From assembly GCF_024171815.1 (NCBI RefSeq), contig NZ_JAMTCJ010000001.1, positions 930,001 through 994,000 of the forward strand: a DNA stretch of 64,000 bases, in the 5' to 3' direction. Source of the stretch: Williamsia maris. GTDB taxonomy: Bacteria > Actinomycetota > Actinomycetes > Mycobacteriales > Mycobacteriaceae. The notes below the pieces were generated by a model. The model did not search any database. It was not told the DNA's origin and was given only the letters and a program-made list of their open reading frames with translations. This document shows positions 34,671 through 44,797 of the stretch, piece by piece. Position 1 is the first letter of the stretch, and each line of letters begins with the position of its first letter. Position numbers and translations under genes: made by a program.

Positions 34671-36755
34671 GTGAGCGACGACCACACTCCCGAATCCAAC
34701 GATTCGGGTGAACCTCCGCGTCCCCCCAGGGACGGCAGCCGCCCGTCGGACGCGCGGCCGGACAGCCCGTCCCCCGACAACATCCGGGACGACATCCGGC
34801 GCCGTCTGGACCGACCGTCCGACGATGTCCTCCGGGAACCCGCCGGTCGCGGCGGTGTTCCGCGTGGTCGCACCCAACGCCTGACCGTCGCCGAGCTGCT
34901 CCGTCAGATGGAGCAGTCCGGCCAGTCCTCGCCCGGACAGCCCACGTCAGGCCCCGCGGCCTCGGGCACGGCACCGTCGTCATCGGCGACATCGAGCCCC
35001 ACCCCGCCCAGGTCACGACCGTCCGCATCTCGCCCCGCACCGCCCGCCGACATCGACGACGACGCGACACAGACGATCACCCCGGTCCCGGCCGACGCCG
35101 ACTCGTCCGACACCCCCACGCGAGCGAGCGGCCACCGCCGTCGTCGCAACGCCGGCCCGGCCGTGCTGCCGCCCAGCGACGACCGACTCGCCGAGGCCGC
35201 CAGACGCCAACACCGACGCCACGCCGCGACCACGGCCGGTCGAGTCCTCATCGCCGTGGCCTGCGTGCTCGCCCTCGTCGGCACCGGGACCGTGTGGGGC
35301 TATCTCCGGGCGACCAACGGGGAGTTCCGCACCATCGAGGCCGTCAACGCCAACGACAAGAACATCCGCAACAAGGACGCCCAGTACGGCGACCAGACCT
35401 ACCTGATCGTCGGCACCGACACCCGCGTCGGCAAGAACGGCAAAGTCGGAGCGGGTACGACCGCCGACGCCGAGGGCGCCCGTTCGGACACCGTGATCCT
35501 GGTGAACATCCCGGCCAACCGCAGCCGCGTGGTCGCGGTGTCGTTCCCCCGTGACCTGCAGATCGACCGCCCGCAGTGCGCCGGCTGGGACAACAACACC
35601 GGTACGTACACGAGCGACGTGGTACCCGCCGAGACCGGCGCGAAGCTGAACACCGCCTACGGCGACGGCGGTCCGAAATGCGCGGTCGAGGTCATCCAGC
35701 AGCTCTCCGGCCTCAACATCAACCACTTCATCGCCATGGACTTCTTCGGCTTCGAGCAGGTGGTGAACAAGCTCGGCGGCGTGCAGGTCTGCTCGCCCAC
35801 CCCGCTCTACGACTACGAACTCGGACAGATCCTGTCGAAGGCGGGCTCGCAGAAGGTCACCGGCAAGCGGGCGTTGAACTACGTGCGTGCCCGCACCGTC
35901 GACACCGAGGGCAACGGCGACTACGGCCGCATCAAACGCCAGCAACTGTTCCTGTCGTCACTGCTCCGCGGGATGCTCTCCGGCCAGGTCCTGTCCAACC
36001 CGGTCAAGCTCAACGGCATCATCAACACGTTCATCAAGAACAGCTTCGTCGATCAGGTGAACACCCAGGACCTGATCAATCTCGGGCAGTCGCTGCAGGG
36101 CCTGCAGGCCGGTCGCGTCACCTTCCTGACGACACCGACGTCGGGCACCACGACCGACGGCTCGAACAACGAGATCCCCCGCACCGAGGACATCAACGCG
36201 ATCTTCGACGCGATCATCAACGACGAGCAGTTGCCCGGCGAGCAGAAGGCCGCCGCACCGTCGTCGTCCTCGTCGTCATCCAGCTCGAGCAGCAGTTCCA
36301 GTGCCCCCACGTCGACCGCACCCGAGACCCCGACCCAGGCGACCGCGTCGGCGACGACCCCGGGCAATGTGGGTGTGCGGGTGCTCAACGGCACCGGAAC
36401 CGCCGGCCTCGCATCGCGGGTGTCCGACAGCCTGTCGCAGCTGGGTTTCGACGTCCGCGGTGTCGCCGACGCCTCGGAGAACCAGACGACCACGGTCGTG
36501 CGTTACGGACCCGGCCAGCAGGCCGCCGCCGCGACCGTCGCGTCGATGATCACCGGGGCGGTCATCCAGCCCGACCGCACGGTCAAGTCCGGCGTCGAGG
36601 TGCTCCTCGGTAGCGACTACCCGGGCGAGCTGAAGCCGGTACCCGATGCGGGCACGCGCTTGACGGTGACCGAGAACCCGCAGTCGTCGGAGGCCATCGA
36701 CCTGCCCAGCGACCTCAGCGTCACCAACGGGGCGGACACCTCCTGTAGCGGCTGA
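34671..36755 (+). CDS. LytR-CpsA-Psr (LCP) cell-wall ligase with LytR_C domain
   Basis: A 694-residue membrane protein: about 190 disordered Pro/Ser/Asp-rich cytoplasmic residues, one TM (about 191-212), an LCP domain (about 240-430; YLIVGTDTR, VSFPRDLQI, GGVQVC, NYVRART, RIKRQQ), a Ser-rich linker with a run of about 14 serines (near 529-543), then a LytR_C domain (565-650). LCP enzymes of this lineage attach arabinogalactan to peptidoglycan. GTG 34671 has GAGGAG upstream. From memory, this corresponds to Rv0822c by position. Confidence 0.9.
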   Translation: MSDDHTPESNDSGEPPRPPRDGSRPSDARPDSPSPDNIRDDIRRRLDRPSDDVLREPAGRGGVPRGRTQRLTVAELLRQMEQSGQSSPGQPTSGPAASGTAPSSSATSSPTPPRSRPSASRPAPPADIDDDATQTITPVPADADSSDTPTRASGHRRRRNAGPAVLPPSDDRLAEAARRQHRRHAATTAGRVLIAVACVLALVGTGTVWGYLRATNGEFRTIEAVNANDKNIRNKDAQYGDQTYLIVGTDTRVGKNGKVGAGTTADAEGARSDTVILVNIPANRSRVVAVSFPRDLQIDRPQCAGWDNNTGTYTSDVVPAETGAKLNTAYGDGGPKCAVEVIQQLSGLNINHFIAMDFFGFEQVVNKLGGVQVCSPTPLYDYELGQILSKAGSQKVTGKRALNYVRARTVDTEGNGDYGRIKRQQLFLSSLLRGMLSGQVLSNPVKLNGIINTFIKNSFVDQVNTQDLINLGQSLQGLQAGRVTFLTTPTSGTTTDGSNNEIPRTEDINAIFDAIINDEQLPGEQKAAAPSSSSSSSSSSSSSSAPTSTAPETPTQATASATTPGNVGVRVLNGTGTAGLASRVSDSLSQLGFDVRGVADASENQTTTVVRYGPGQQAAAATVASMITGAVIQPDRTVKSGVEVLLGSDYPGELKPVPDAGTRLTVTENPQSSEAIDLPSDLSVTNGADTSCSG

Positions 36756-36795
36756 CGTGCGGTGCGATGGGTCGGATCGGAGGTATCCGCGTCCC

Positions 36796-36813
36796 GTTCA
36801 CCACGCGTTCACC
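36796..36813. promoter_or_regulatory. PHO box (two direct GTTCACC repeats) before phoU
   Basis: GTTCACC-ACGC-GTTCACC has the exact 11-bp period of actinobacterial PHO boxes. It ends 31 nt before the phoU -10 box TACCCT (36845-36850), so it overlaps the -35 region. Activation by a PhoP/RegX3-type regulator under phosphate limitation is the likely meaning. Confidence 0.75.
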
Positions 36814-36856
36814 GGGATAGAACCGTTCGCTTCGCCGTCACCAGTACCCTTGGCAC

Positions 36857-37534
36857 ATGCGTACCGCGTACCACGAGCAGATGGCTGACCTGAACCGCAT
36901 CCTGGGACACATGTCCCAGCTTGCCGGTGTCGCCATGGAGCGCTCGACACAGGCACTTCTCCAGGCCGACCTCGCCGTAGCCGAGGGCGTCATCTCCGAC
37001 CACGAGCAGATCGTCCGTCTCTCGGCGCAGGCCGAGGAACAGGCGTTCGCCCTCCTCGCGCTGCAGGCACCGGTCGCCGGTGATCTGCGCGCGATCGTCA
37101 GCGGCTTCCAGATCGTCGCCGACGTCGACCGGATGGGTGCGCTCGCGCTGCACGTCTCCAAGGTCGCCCGTCGCCGGCATCCCGCGAAGGCGCTGCCCGA
37201 GGAGGTCAACGGTTACTTCGCCGAGATGGGCCGACTCGCGGTCGCCCTGGCGATGAACGCCCGTGAGGTGCTCAACAGCCAGGACCCGTCCGACGCGCTG
37301 CGCCTGCAGGCCGACGACGACGCGATGGACGACCTGCATCGGCACCTGTTCACGGTGCTCATGGACCGCGAGTGGCGCCACGGCGTCGCCGCGGCGGTCG
37401 ACGTCACGCTGCTGGGTCGCTACTACGAGCGCTTCGCCGACCACGCCGTGCTCATCGGTCGGCGCGTGGTGTTCCAGTCCACCGGCAAGACCCCCGAGCA
37501 GTTCCTGGAGGGACAGCAGCAGGCCCAGGCCTGA
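36857..37534 (+). CDS. phoU: Phosphate transport regulator PhoU/PhoY
   Basis: A 225-residue protein with two three-helix PhoU repeats and acidic metal-binding E/D-x3-D motifs (for example [11 protein letters not shown] and [13 protein letters not shown]). PhoU links Pst transport to the SenX3-type kinase and damps the Pho response. ATG 36857 lies 6 nt after TACCCT with no Shine-Dalgarno, so it is probably leaderless. It is convergent with the pstSCAB operon. It matches PhoY2 of M. tuberculosis by position. Confidence 0.93.
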   Translation: MRTAYHEQMADLNRILGHMSQLAGVAMERSTQALLQADLAVAEGVISDHEQIVRLSAQAEEQAFALLALQAPVAGDLRAIVSGFQIVADVDRMGALALHVSKVARRRHPAKALPEEVNGYFAEMGRLAVALAMNAREVLNSQDPSDALRLQADDDAMDDLHRHLFTVLMDREWRHGVAAAVDVTLLGRYYERFADHAVLIGRRVVFQSTGKTPEQFLEGQQQAQA

Positions 37535-37559
37535 CCCGTTCTCGGAGCCAGACGAACAA

Positions 37560-37594
37560 AGAGCCCCGGCCCTCTCGAGGAGGACCGGGGCTCT
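37560..37594. terminator. Bidirectional terminator between phoU and pstB
   Basis: AGAGCCCCGG (37560-37569) pairs with CCGGGGCTCT (37585-37594), with partial pairing inside the loop and a short T-rich exit on each side. Confidence 0.8.
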
Positions 37595-37609
37595 TGTCGT
37601 CGGTGGGGT

Positions 37610-38386
37610 CTATCCGAAGCGGCCGGAGATGTAATCTTCCGTGGCGCGCTGCTCGGGGTTGGAGAACATGGTCTCGGTGTCGTTGACCTCGATGAGCTGA
37701 CCCGGCTTGCCCGTCGCCGCCAGGTTGAAGAACGCCGTCTGGTCACTCACACGCGCGGCCTGCTGCATGTTGTGGGTGACGATGACGATCGTGTAGTCCT
37801 TCTTGAGCTCGGTGATCAGGTCCTCGATCGCGAGGGTCGAGATCGGGTCGAGCGCGGAACACGGCTCGTCCATGAGCAGCACCTCGGGCGAGACCGCGAT
37901 CGCACGTGCGATGCACAGACGCTGCTGCTGTCCACCGGAGAGGCCACCACCGGGCTTGCCGAGACGGTCCTTGACCTCTTCCCACAGGTTCGCGCCACGC
38001 AGGCTGCGCTCGGCGACCTCGTCGAGCTCCTTCTTGTTGCGCAGACCCTGCAGCTTGAGGCCGGCCACGACGTTGTCGCGGATCGACATGGTCGGGAACG
38101 GGTTGGGGCGCTGGAACACCATGCCGATGGTGGAGCGGACGCTCACCGGGTCGACGGAACGGCCGTAGATGTCCTCGCCGTCGAGCAGCACCTTGCCCTC
38201 CACGCGGGCACCGGGGGTGACCTCGTGCATGCGGTTCAGCGTGCGCAGGACCGTCGACTTGCCGCAGCCCGACGGGCCGATGAAAGCGGTGATGGAGCGC
38301 GGCGGGACGTCGAGGCTGACGTCCTTCACGGCGTGGAATGCGCTGTAGTAGATGTTCAGGTCTTTGAGGTCGAGACGCTTTGCCAT
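37610..38386 (-). CDS. pstB: Phosphate ABC transporter ATP-binding protein
   Basis: A 258-residue ATPase of the high-affinity phosphate importer. Motifs are Walker [11 protein letters not shown]-loop [13 protein letters not shown] (PstB-specific), signature LSGGQQQRL, Walker [14 protein letters not shown] and HIS-loop THNM. It is the last gene of pstSCAB, 61 bp after pstA. M. tuberculosis has only this pst gene (phoT) at the equivalent position, as far as I recall; here the whole importer is present. Confidence 0.95.
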   Translation of the reverse strand: MAKRLDLKDLNIYYSAFHAVKDVSLDVPPRSITAFIGPSGCGKSTVLRTLNRMHEVTPGARVEGKVLLDGEDIYGRSVDPVSVRSTIGMVFQRPNPFPTMSIRDNVVAGLKLQGLRNKKELDEVAERSLRGANLWEEVKDRLGKPGGGLSGGQQQRLCIARAIAVSPEVLLMDEPCSALDPISTLAIEDLITELKKDYTIVIVTHNMQQAARVSDQTAFFNLAATGKPGQLIEVNDTETMFSNPEQRATEDYISGRFG

Positions 38387-38447
38387 GGTGTCGCTTTCGT
38401 TCGAGTCGTTCGAATGTCTGTGGGGCCGAGGGGCCGTCGGAGAGTGG

Positions 38448-39353
38448 TCAGGCCTTCTTGGGGGCGAACAGGCGGGACACGAGCTTGGCGCCGAAGTAGA
38501 TCACCGCGACGATCAGTACCAGGGTCAACGCCGCGCCCCAGACCTTGTCGAGTGCGTCGGGACCGTTGTTGTACTGCTGCACCATCATCAGAGGCAGCGA
38601 CTGCTGATTGCCCTCGAACGGGTTGTTGTTGACCGCTCGGGTGGAGCCGACCAGGATCAACACCGGCGCGGACTCACCCATGACTCTCGCAACCGAGAGC
38701 ATCACACCCGTCACGATTCCCGAGAGTGCCGTCGGCAGGACGATGCTGACGATGGTGCGCCACTTGGGCACACCCAGCGCGTAGGACGCCTCGCGCAGAT
38801 CCTGCGGGACGATCTTCAGCATCTCCTCGGTGGAGCGCACGACGATCGGGATCATCAGCAGCACCAGGGCCAGCGCCACGACGAAGCCGGAGCGCGGCAG
38901 GCCGAGGGTGGTGCGCCACACGGCGTAGATGAACAGGGCCGCGACGATCGACGGGACTCCGGAGAGGATGTCGACCATGAAGGTGGTGAAACGCGCCAGC
39001 ACCGACTTGTTGCCGTACTCGACGAGGTAGATGGCGACGAAGATGCCCACCGGGATCGAGATGACCGCGGCCAGCAGCGTCTGCTGGAGGGTGCCGACGA
39101 TCGCGTTGAACGCGCCGCCGTGCAGCTCGTCGAACTGCCACCAGTCGGCGGACAGGATCGGGCTGATGCCCCGGACGACGAGGGTGACGAGCAACCAGAC
39201 CAGCGGCGCGAGGGCGATCAGAAGCGCGGCCGAGACCAGCACGAGCGCGGTCCGGTCGGTGAACTTGCGTCGGCCGGTGACCTTGGTGAAGCCGGACGCG
39301 TCCCGCTTGACCGGACCGAGGCTGGGATTCGGGGTCTCGAGAGTGGCAGTCAT
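38448..39353 (-). CDS. pstA: Phosphate ABC transporter permease PstA
   Basis: A 301-residue permease with six membrane helices and the EAA-type coupling loop ([22 protein letters not shown]). Its ATG overlaps the pstC stop by 4 nt, giving coupled synthesis of the heterodimeric channel. It moves phosphate released by PstS into the cytoplasm, powered by PstB. Confidence 0.95.
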   Translation of the reverse strand: MTATLETPNPSLGPVKRDASGFTKVTGRRKFTDRTALVLVSAALLIALAPLVWLLVTLVVRGISPILSADWWQFDELHGGAFNAIVGTLQQTLLAAVISIPVGIFVAIYLVEYGNKSVLARFTTFMVDILSGVPSIVAALFIYAVWRTTLGLPRSGFVVALALVLLMIPIVVRSTEEMLKIVPQDLREASYALGVPKWRTIVSIVLPTALSGIVTGVMLSVARVMGESAPVLILVGSTRAVNNNPFEGNQQSLPLMMVQQYNNGPDALDKVWGAALTLVLIVAVIYFGAKLVSRLFAPKKA

Positions 39354-40441
39354 GACTTCGCCTTTCCGGCGACGACCGAGCGGGCCGCGGCATTGACGAT
39401 GAAGGTCAGCACGAACAGGGTCAGGCCGGCGGAGATGTAGGCGCCGGTCTTGATGGGCGAGTCGAACTCGGCGGCGTTGTTGGCGATCTTGGTCGCAAAC
39501 GTCTCACCGCTCTCCATCAGGTTGAAGTCCAGCGGACCCGCGGTGGAGATGATGAGCAGCAGCGCCATCGTCTCGCCGAGGGCGCGGCCCAGGCCGAGCA
39601 TCGAGCCGCTGATGTAGCCGGAGAACCCGAAGGGCAGCACCGAGACCCGGACGACCTCCCACTTCGTAGCGCCGAGGGCGAGTGCGGCCTCACGCTGCGC
39701 GGTGGGGGTCTGCACGAAGACCTCGCGGGTGACCGCGGTGATGATCGGCAGGATCATCACGGCGAGGACGATTCCCGCGGTGAGCAGGGTGCCGCCGGTG
39801 GAGAGGTTGGCGACCTGAGTCGGTTCCTGGAAGAACGGCAGGAACGAGAGGTTGTCGACCAGCCAGTTGTCGAGGGGCACCAGGGCCGGCCCGAGAACCA
39901 GGATGCCCCACAGGCCGTAGACGATCGAGGGCACCGCGGCGAGCAGGTCGACAAGGTAGGTGATCGGCCCGACGAGACGTTTGGGGGCGTACTGGGTGAG
40001 GAAGATCGAGATGCCCAGCGCGATCGGCATGGCCAGGATCAGCGCGATCACCGACACGACCAGCGTCGCGTAGAAGAGGTTGGCGATACCGAACTGGAGA
40101 TCGTCACCCGAGGTGACCCAGTCACCGGTGTAGGTGAAGAAGTTCTCCGAGTTCTTCAGCAGCGCCGGTACCGCCTGGATGACCAGGAAGATCGCGATCA
40201 GCGCGATGAGCACCGAGATGACGATGCCGGAGCCGACCGAGAGGGTCCGGAAGATGCGGTCCCCGAGTCGGATCACCGACCCCTTGCCCGGGGCGTCGGG
40301 CTTGTCCGCGTTGTCCCCGGTCGGTTCTGGGCCGGGTGCGACGCCGGCCATCGGGTCCGGGCCGCTGATCGATGACGTCATGGATCCTTCTGAGTCAGCC
40401 GTCTGGCCGGCGCGCAAGCTGCCACCGTGCACTTCGGTCAT
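39350..40441 (-). CDS. pstC: Phosphate ABC transporter permease PstC
   Basis: A 363-residue permease from ATG 40441 (GGGGG 9 nt upstream); ATG 40381 with AGAAGGA just before it would give 343 residues and is a serious alternative. A polar N-terminal tail of about 55 residues precedes six membrane helices. The coupling loop is QREAALALGATKWEVVRVSVLP. A strong hairpin stands between pstS and this gene. Confidence 0.94.
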   Translation of the reverse strand: MTEVHGGSLRAGQTADSEGSMTSSISGPDPMAGVAPGPEPTGDNADKPDAPGKGSVIRLGDRIFRTLSVGSGIVISVLIALIAIFLVIQAVPALLKNSENFFTYTGDWVTSGDDLQFGIANLFYATLVVSVIALILAMPIALGISIFLTQYAPKRLVGPITYLVDLLAAVPSIVYGLWGILVLGPALVPLDNWLVDNLSFLPFFQEPTQVANLSTGGTLLTAGIVLAVMILPIITAVTREVFVQTPTAQREAALALGATKWEVVRVSVLPFGFSGYISGSMLGLGRALGETMALLLIISTAGPLDFNLMESGETFATKIANNAAEFDSPIKTGAYISAGLTLFVLTFIVNAAARSVVAGKAKS

Positions 40442-40472
40442 GAGCAATGTCCCCCAAGTGTCTCAACTGCGT

Positions 40473-40502
40473 CCGCGGGGCCGCAATGTCGCGGCCCCGC
40501 GG
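40473..40502. promoter_or_regulatory. Intercistronic hairpin between pstS and pstC
   Basis: A perfect 12-bp GC-rich stem (40473-40484 with 40491-40502) around a 6-nt loop lies in the 102-bp gap after pstS. It probably protects or terminates a fraction of transcripts, so the binding protein is made in excess over the permease. Confidence 0.65.
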
Positions 40503-40543
40503 GCGTCAGATGTCGTTCTTCGATCTGGCCCGGTGAATCCGGA

Positions 40544-41653
40544 TCAGCCCAGCGCGTCGACGGTTCCCTGCAGGGTCGTCTTGTAGCTGTCGGGCAGGGC
40601 GACGTAGCCCTCGTCGGCCAGGCCTTCCTGGCCGTTGTTCAGGATGGTGGTGAACGCGGACTTCAGGATCGCGCCCTTGTTGCCGGTGTAACCCTTGGAG
40701 CAGACGATCTCGTAGGTCGTGAGCAGCAGCGGGTAGGCGCCTGCGGTGTTGGTGGCGAAGAGCTTGTCGGTGTCGACGACCAGGTCCTTGGAGCCGGGGG
40801 TCTTGAACGACACGTTCTCCAGCGCCTTGCCCGCGGTCTCCGAGGTCAGCTTGGTTGCGCCCGAACCGAAGTCGAGCTGCGACAGGCTGAGCTTGTTCTG
40901 CTCGGCGAAGCCCCACTCGACGTAGGTGATGGAGCCGGGGGTCTTCTTGACGGTGTCACCGACACCGGTCGACTTCGACGCGGCCGAGCCGCCCTGGCCC
41001 TTGAACGTCTTGTCGTGCGCGTACGGCCAGTCCGCCTTGGCGGTGTCGCCGAGGAAGCGCTGGAAGTTGTCGGTGGTGCCCGAGCTGTCGCTGCGATGGA
41101 CCGGGACGATCTTGTCCGACGGGAGGGTCTTGCCCGGGTTCAGTGCTGCGATGGCCGGGTCGTTCCAGGTGGTGATCTTCGAGTCGAAGATCTTCGCGAG
41201 GACGCTGGGGTTCAGGATCAGGTCGTCGACGCCGCTGAGGTTGTAGGCGATGGCGACGGGGCCCGCGACCAGCGGGATGTGCCATGCGTCGTTGCCCGCG
41301 CAACGGGTCTTGGCGGTGGCGGCCTCGTCGGCCTTGAGGGCCGAGTCCGAGCCGGCGAAGTCGACGTCGCTGCTCAGGAACTTCTTGACGCCGTCTCCCG
41401 AGCCGCTGCCGGTGTAGTTGAGGACGATGCCGCCGTTGCTGGCGAGGACATCCTGGAACTTCTCCACGGCCTTCTGCTGGGCGGTGGAACCCTCGCCGCT
41501 GACGGCCTGGCCGCTGAAGCTGTTGTCGCCGCTGGCGTCGCCGGAATCGCTTCCGCCCCCGCCGCTGCAGGCCGACAAGGTGAGTGCGGCCGCGACCACG
41601 ATGCTCGCGGCGACACCGCCGCTGCGCGCAGCCGAGCTCAGGTTGAGTTTCAC
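40544..41653 (-). CDS. pstS: Phosphate-binding lipoprotein PstS
   Basis: A 369-residue lipoprotein: signal peptide with lipobox LSAC (Cys29), a Gly/Ser/Asp-rich linker, then the phosphate-binding fold with TGSGSGDG and RSDSSGTTDNFQRFL, which supply phosphate-binding residues. GTG 41653 is preceded by GGAGGA at 7 nt; the in-frame ATG upstream would run through the promoter. It captures phosphate outside the membrane for PstCAB. A PHO box lies about 80 bp upstream. Confidence 0.95.
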   Translation of the reverse strand: MKLNLSSAARSGGVAASIVVAAALTLSACSGGGGSDSGDASGDNSFSGQAVSGEGSTAQQKAVEKFQDVLASNGGIVLNYTGSGSGDGVKKFLSSDVDFAGSDSALKADEAATAKTRCAGNDAWHIPLVAGPVAIAYNLSGVDDLILNPSVLAKIFDSKITTWNDPAIAALNPGKTLPSDKIVPVHRSDSSGTTDNFQRFLGDTAKADWPYAHDKTFKGQGGSAASKSTGVGDTVKKTPGSITYVEWGFAEQNKLSLSQLDFGSGATKLTSETAGKALENVSFKTPGSKDLVVDTDKLFATNTAGAYPLLLTTYEIVCSKGYTGNKGAILKSAFTTILNNGQEGLADEGYVALPDSYKTTLQGTVDALG

Positions 41654-41733
41654 GCCAAGGTCCTCCGTTGTGTGGTGATGCTTGCTCTTGGAGTGAAAGT
41701 TAGGGCGCAGTGGTGGACGGTCCGCCGACAAAA

Positions 41734-41751
41734 GGTGAACGCGCGGTGAAT
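41734..41751. promoter_or_regulatory. PHO box before pstS
   Basis: On the minus strand ATTCACC-GCGC-GTTCACC repeats with the same 11-bp period as the box before phoU. It is 81 nt upstream of the pstS start and probably binds the phosphate response regulator. Confidence 0.72.
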
Positions 41752-41891
41752 AGATCAGCCGTCAACATGGTCGGTCGGCCAACACACGGCACAACCCATC
41801 AGTCCAGGTGAGAACCGTTTCCGGAGGCAACGAATTGGCGTGAGCAAGCACACACCCGGGCCGGGCCGGGAACGCAAGGTTCGGAGCTTTC

Positions 41892-42833
41892 TCAGCCGTA
41901 TGCGACGTCGATGGAGTGCTGCGTGAAACCGAGGCGCGCGTAGGTGTGCAGCGCGGCGGCGTTGTCGCCCTCGACGTACAACTCGACCTCGCCGAGGCCG
42001 GTGTCCTCGAGGTACCGGATACCCGCGAGGGTCAGGATCCGACCGAGTCCGCGGCCCTGGGTTCCGGTGTCGACACCGACGATGTAGACCTCGCCGAGTG
42101 CCGGCTCGTCCTCGCCATCCGGGTTCGTCACGGCCGGGTGCACCTTGGTCCAGTGGAAGCCCAGCAGTGTGTTCGGGTCGGCGCGGTCGAAGACCAGGAA
42201 CAGGCCCTCGGGGTCGAACCAATCCGACCCCGTTCGCGCGGTGATCTCGTCGATGGCCCAGCCGCCCTGCTCGGGGTGCCAGTCGAACGCGGCGTTGTTG
42301 ACGCGGAGGATCTCGGCGTCGTCGCCGCTGCCCTCATAGGTCCGCAGCAGCAGGTCATCGGGGATGTCCAACGGCGGCAACGGGTTGTCGGCGTCGCCGA
42401 GCGGGCGACGCAGCGAGAGGAGCTCGCGCAGGGCGGTGAGTTCGAGCTTTGTCGCCAGCGCCTTCGCGCCGGGGAGGTCGCCGTGGGCCCAGATGCGTGC
42501 GGGGTCGGGTGCCGTGTCGAGCGCGGATCGGACCAGCGCGAGACCGTGACCGTGCCGCCGGTGACCGGGATCGACGGCTGCCTCGACCATCGACGGTTCG
42601 TCGTCGCGACCCGGGGTGATGTTGGCGTAGCCGACCAGCGTGCCGTCGTCGGTAGCCCTGCGCACGACATGGGTGACACCACCGGAATCGATTGCCGCCC
42701 GGGCCTGTTCGGACAGACCGTCCACGCCGTCCGCTCTCGCGACGCGCTCGACGAGGTCGCGGGCGGCCGCTGCCGTGGAGGGATCGAGGTCGTCGAGGGT
42801 CTCGACATCCGATCCGACGGAGTCAGTTGCCAT
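41892..42833 (-). CDS. mshD: Mycothiol synthase
   Basis: A 313-residue protein with two tandem GNAT acetyltransferase domains. The N-terminal one has [11 protein letters not shown] and the C-terminal one [11 protein letters not shown] as acetyl-CoA loops. It acetylates Cys-GlcN-Ins in the last step of mycothiol synthesis. The start overlaps the glnR stop by 11 nt, so the pair is coupled, as in mycobacteria (Rv0818-Rv0819 order, from memory). Confidence 0.93.
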   Translation of the reverse strand: MATDSVGSDVETLDDLDPSTAAAARDLVERVARADGVDGLSEQARAAIDSGGVTHVVRRATDDGTLVGYANITPGRDDEPSMVEAAVDPGHRRHGHGLALVRSALDTAPDPARIWAHGDLPGAKALATKLELTALRELLSLRRPLGDADNPLPPLDIPDDLLLRTYEGSGDDAEILRVNNAAFDWHPEQGGWAIDEITARTGSDWFDPEGLFLVFDRADPNTLLGFHWTKVHPAVTNPDGEDEPALGEVYIVGVDTGTQGRGLGRILTLAGIRYLEDTGLGEVELYVEGDNAAALHTYARLGFTQHSIDVAYG

Positions 42834-43605
42834 TGCTGATCGGGCTCAGGACGGTGTCGTCGAAATCGGTGTCGGTCGATTCGTCATCGGGATTCGGTTC
42901 GTCAGGTGCCGACCCCTCGGAGGACTCGCCACGGCCACGACTCGGACGGACCGCCTTGTAACCGACGTTGCGGACCGTCCCGATGAGCGCCTCGTGCTCG
43001 GGGCCCAGCTTCGCGCGCAGGCGTCGGACGTGGACGTCGACCGTGCGGGTGCCACCGAAGAAGTCGTAACCCCACACCTCCTGCAGCAGCTGTGCACGGG
43101 TGAAGACCCGACCTGCGTTCTGCGCCAGGTACTTCAGGAGCTCGAACTCCTTGTAGGTGAGGTCGAGGGGCCGACCGCGCAGCCGCGCGGTGTAGGTGCC
43201 CTCGTCGATCACCAGGTCGCCCAGGGAGACCTTGCCGCTCGACTCCTCGGCGGCCACTCCCCTCGTGCGCACCACCAGCAGGCGGAGCCGCGTGTCGAGC
43301 TCGGCCGGGCCGGTGTTCGGGAGCAGGAACTCGTCGAGCCCCCACTCCGCGTTGACCGCGACCAACCCGCCCTCGGTGAGGACGGCGACCACGGGCACCG
43401 ACGACCCGGTGCTGCCGAGCAGCCGACACAGGCCACGAGCAGCGGCCAGGTCGGTCCGGGCATCGACGATCGCCACGTCGGCGTTGCCTGCCTCCATGAG
43501 CGAGGACACCTCGGTGGGAACGACGCGAACTGTATGAGCCAGCAGTGACAACGACGGCAAGACGGACTCAGGGGTGGGATCGGCTGTCAGTAACAAGAGA
43601 TCCAC
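42823..43605 (-). CDS. glnR: OmpR-type response regulator GlnR
   Basis: A 260-residue orphan regulator. The receiver domain (1-115) contains Ala-Ile-Val-Asp-Ala-Arg with the conserved aspartate but lacks the full acidic triad, as in GlnR proteins that work unphosphorylated. The winged-helix domain ([34 protein letters not shown]) is nearly invariant with mycobacterial GlnR. The C-terminal Asp/Ser tail is extra. GTG 43605 has GGAG 6 nt upstream and matches the mycobacterial start. It controls nitrogen assimilation genes. Confidence 0.93.
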   Translation of the reverse strand: MDLLLLTADPTPESVLPSLSLLAHTVRVVPTEVSSLMEAGNADVAIVDARTDLAAARGLCRLLGSTGSSVPVVAVLTEGGLVAVNAEWGLDEFLLPNTGPAELDTRLRLLVVRTRGVAAEESSGKVSLGDLVIDEGTYTARLRGRPLDLTYKEFELLKYLAQNAGRVFTRAQLLQEVWGYDFFGGTRTVDVHVRRLRAKLGPEHEALIGTVRNVGYKAVRPSRGRGESSEGSAPDEPNPDDESTDTDFDDTVLSPISNGN

Positions 43606-43742
43606 AAACCACTCCGATCTCAATTGATCGCCATATGTACGCTGGCTTACCAACGTGTGCGAGACAGGTGTCAGAATAACCGCAATATGGCCCGAGCCTG
43701 TTACCGGCCGTTGATCCGGCGCTGTCGAACGGAGGGTTTCGA

Positions 43743-44672
43743 GTGCGCAGGACCCTCACATTTCTCGCCCTGGGCCTGGTTGTAGTGGTCGTCGCGCTCC
43801 TCGGGATCGACACCGGATTCGCCATCAATGCGGAGCGCAGCTTTGCGCGTGCGTTGATGGAATCGCGGGCATCCGACGGTGAATCGCCTGCCCTGCGCTA
43901 CGAACCCGAGGTCACGATCTCCGGGTTCCCCGCCACCCGATCGATAGCCGACGGTCATTACTCGGGCATCGGCATCACGGCGCGAGCAGTCGATGCGACC
44001 GGACCGGCGACCTTCTCTGGTAACCGGCAGCCCCGAATGGCGCACGCATGCACGGGTGACAATCCTTGTCATGTCGACATCCGATCGCGACTCACCGGTG
44101 TCCGGGTCGGGGGGTCGCGGTCGTTGACCCGCCCGTTCCCGCCCGAAAGCGGGTTGCGCGTGGCCTCGGCCAGCGCCTCGACGACGCTGGACACGGTGGC
44201 CCTCGGCCGGTTCCTCGGGATCGACGACCTGACGGTGAACACTCCAGCCCCTCGCGGAAAGGCGGGCGGAGGCGGCCCCGGCGACGGCCTGCTCTCCCGG
44301 ACGTCGGGAATCCTGATGACCGGAACGGTCCAGACGGCGCGGCCCGACGTGCGGGAAGTGAAGGTCAGCGTCACTGTCGACGTATCCGTGCGCAACGGAT
44401 CGCTGCACCTCGAGGCGACCGGTTTCTACGACGGACCAGAGGAGCACTCGGGCACCACCGTCGCCCCGGACGACTCCGACGTCGTGCTTGGCCGGTTCAC
44501 CGCCACCCTCCCGCCGTTGCCGATGGCCTGGGGCACAACGGCCACGTCTGCCCGGAGCAGCGGCAGCGACCTCATGCTCGAGGGCACTCCGCATCCCGAG
44601 ATCTACTCACCGTTGCTGTTCCTCGACGCGGAGAGCGTGCACTGGATGTACTACACCGGTCCGCCCCGATGA
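43743..44672 (+). CDS. lmeA: LmeA-type phospholipid-binding protein (DUF2993)
   Basis: A 309-residue exported or anchored protein: uncleaved-looking N-terminal hydrophobic segment (3-25), then a DUF2993 beta-rich domain beginning at [18 protein letters not shown]. In mycobacteria LmeA binds phospholipids in the periplasm and supports mannan elongation of lipomannan. GTG 43743 has GGAGGG 7 nt upstream. It is divergent from glnR-mshD and lies just before the cysteine-rich leader. Confidence 0.88.
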   Translation: MRRTLTFLALGLVVVVVALLGIDTGFAINAERSFARALMESRASDGESPALRYEPEVTISGFPATRSIADGHYSGIGITARAVDATGPATFSGNRQPRMAHACTGDNPCHVDIRSRLTGVRVGGSRSLTRPFPPESGLRVASASASTTLDTVALGRFLGIDDLTVNTPAPRGKAGGGGPGDGLLSRTSGILMTGTVQTARPDVREVKVSVTVDVSVRNGSLHLEATGFYDGPEEHSGTTVAPDDSDVVLGRFTATLPPLPMAWGTTATSARSSGSDLMLEGTPHPEIYSPLLFLDAESVHWMYYTGPPR

Positions 44673-44716
44673 GCCGCTGGTCAGATGATCGCGCGGCCTT
44701 TGTTACCCTCGACCCC

Positions 44717-44797
44717 ATGCTGACGCGCCGTGAGTTCATGCTCACCCGCCGCCGGGCGATCGACTTCTGTCGATTCGCCACCTGCCGCTGTCGCTAG
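44717..44797 (+). CDS. Cysteine-rich leader peptide (attenuator uORF)
   Basis: A 26-residue ORF, MLTRREFMLTRRR then AIDFCRFATCRCR, with Cys codons at 18, 23 and 25 just before the stop. TACCCT ends 7 nt before the ATG, so it is leaderless. Mycobacterial sulfur operons carry such Cys-rich leaderless ORFs, where slow decoding at Cys codons relieves sequestration of the downstream Shine-Dalgarno (published mechanism for the family). The sulfurtransferase gene begins 126 bp downstream. That it acts as a cysteine sensor here is inference from form and position. Confidence 0.85.
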   Translation: MLTRREFMLTRRRAIDFCRFATCRCR

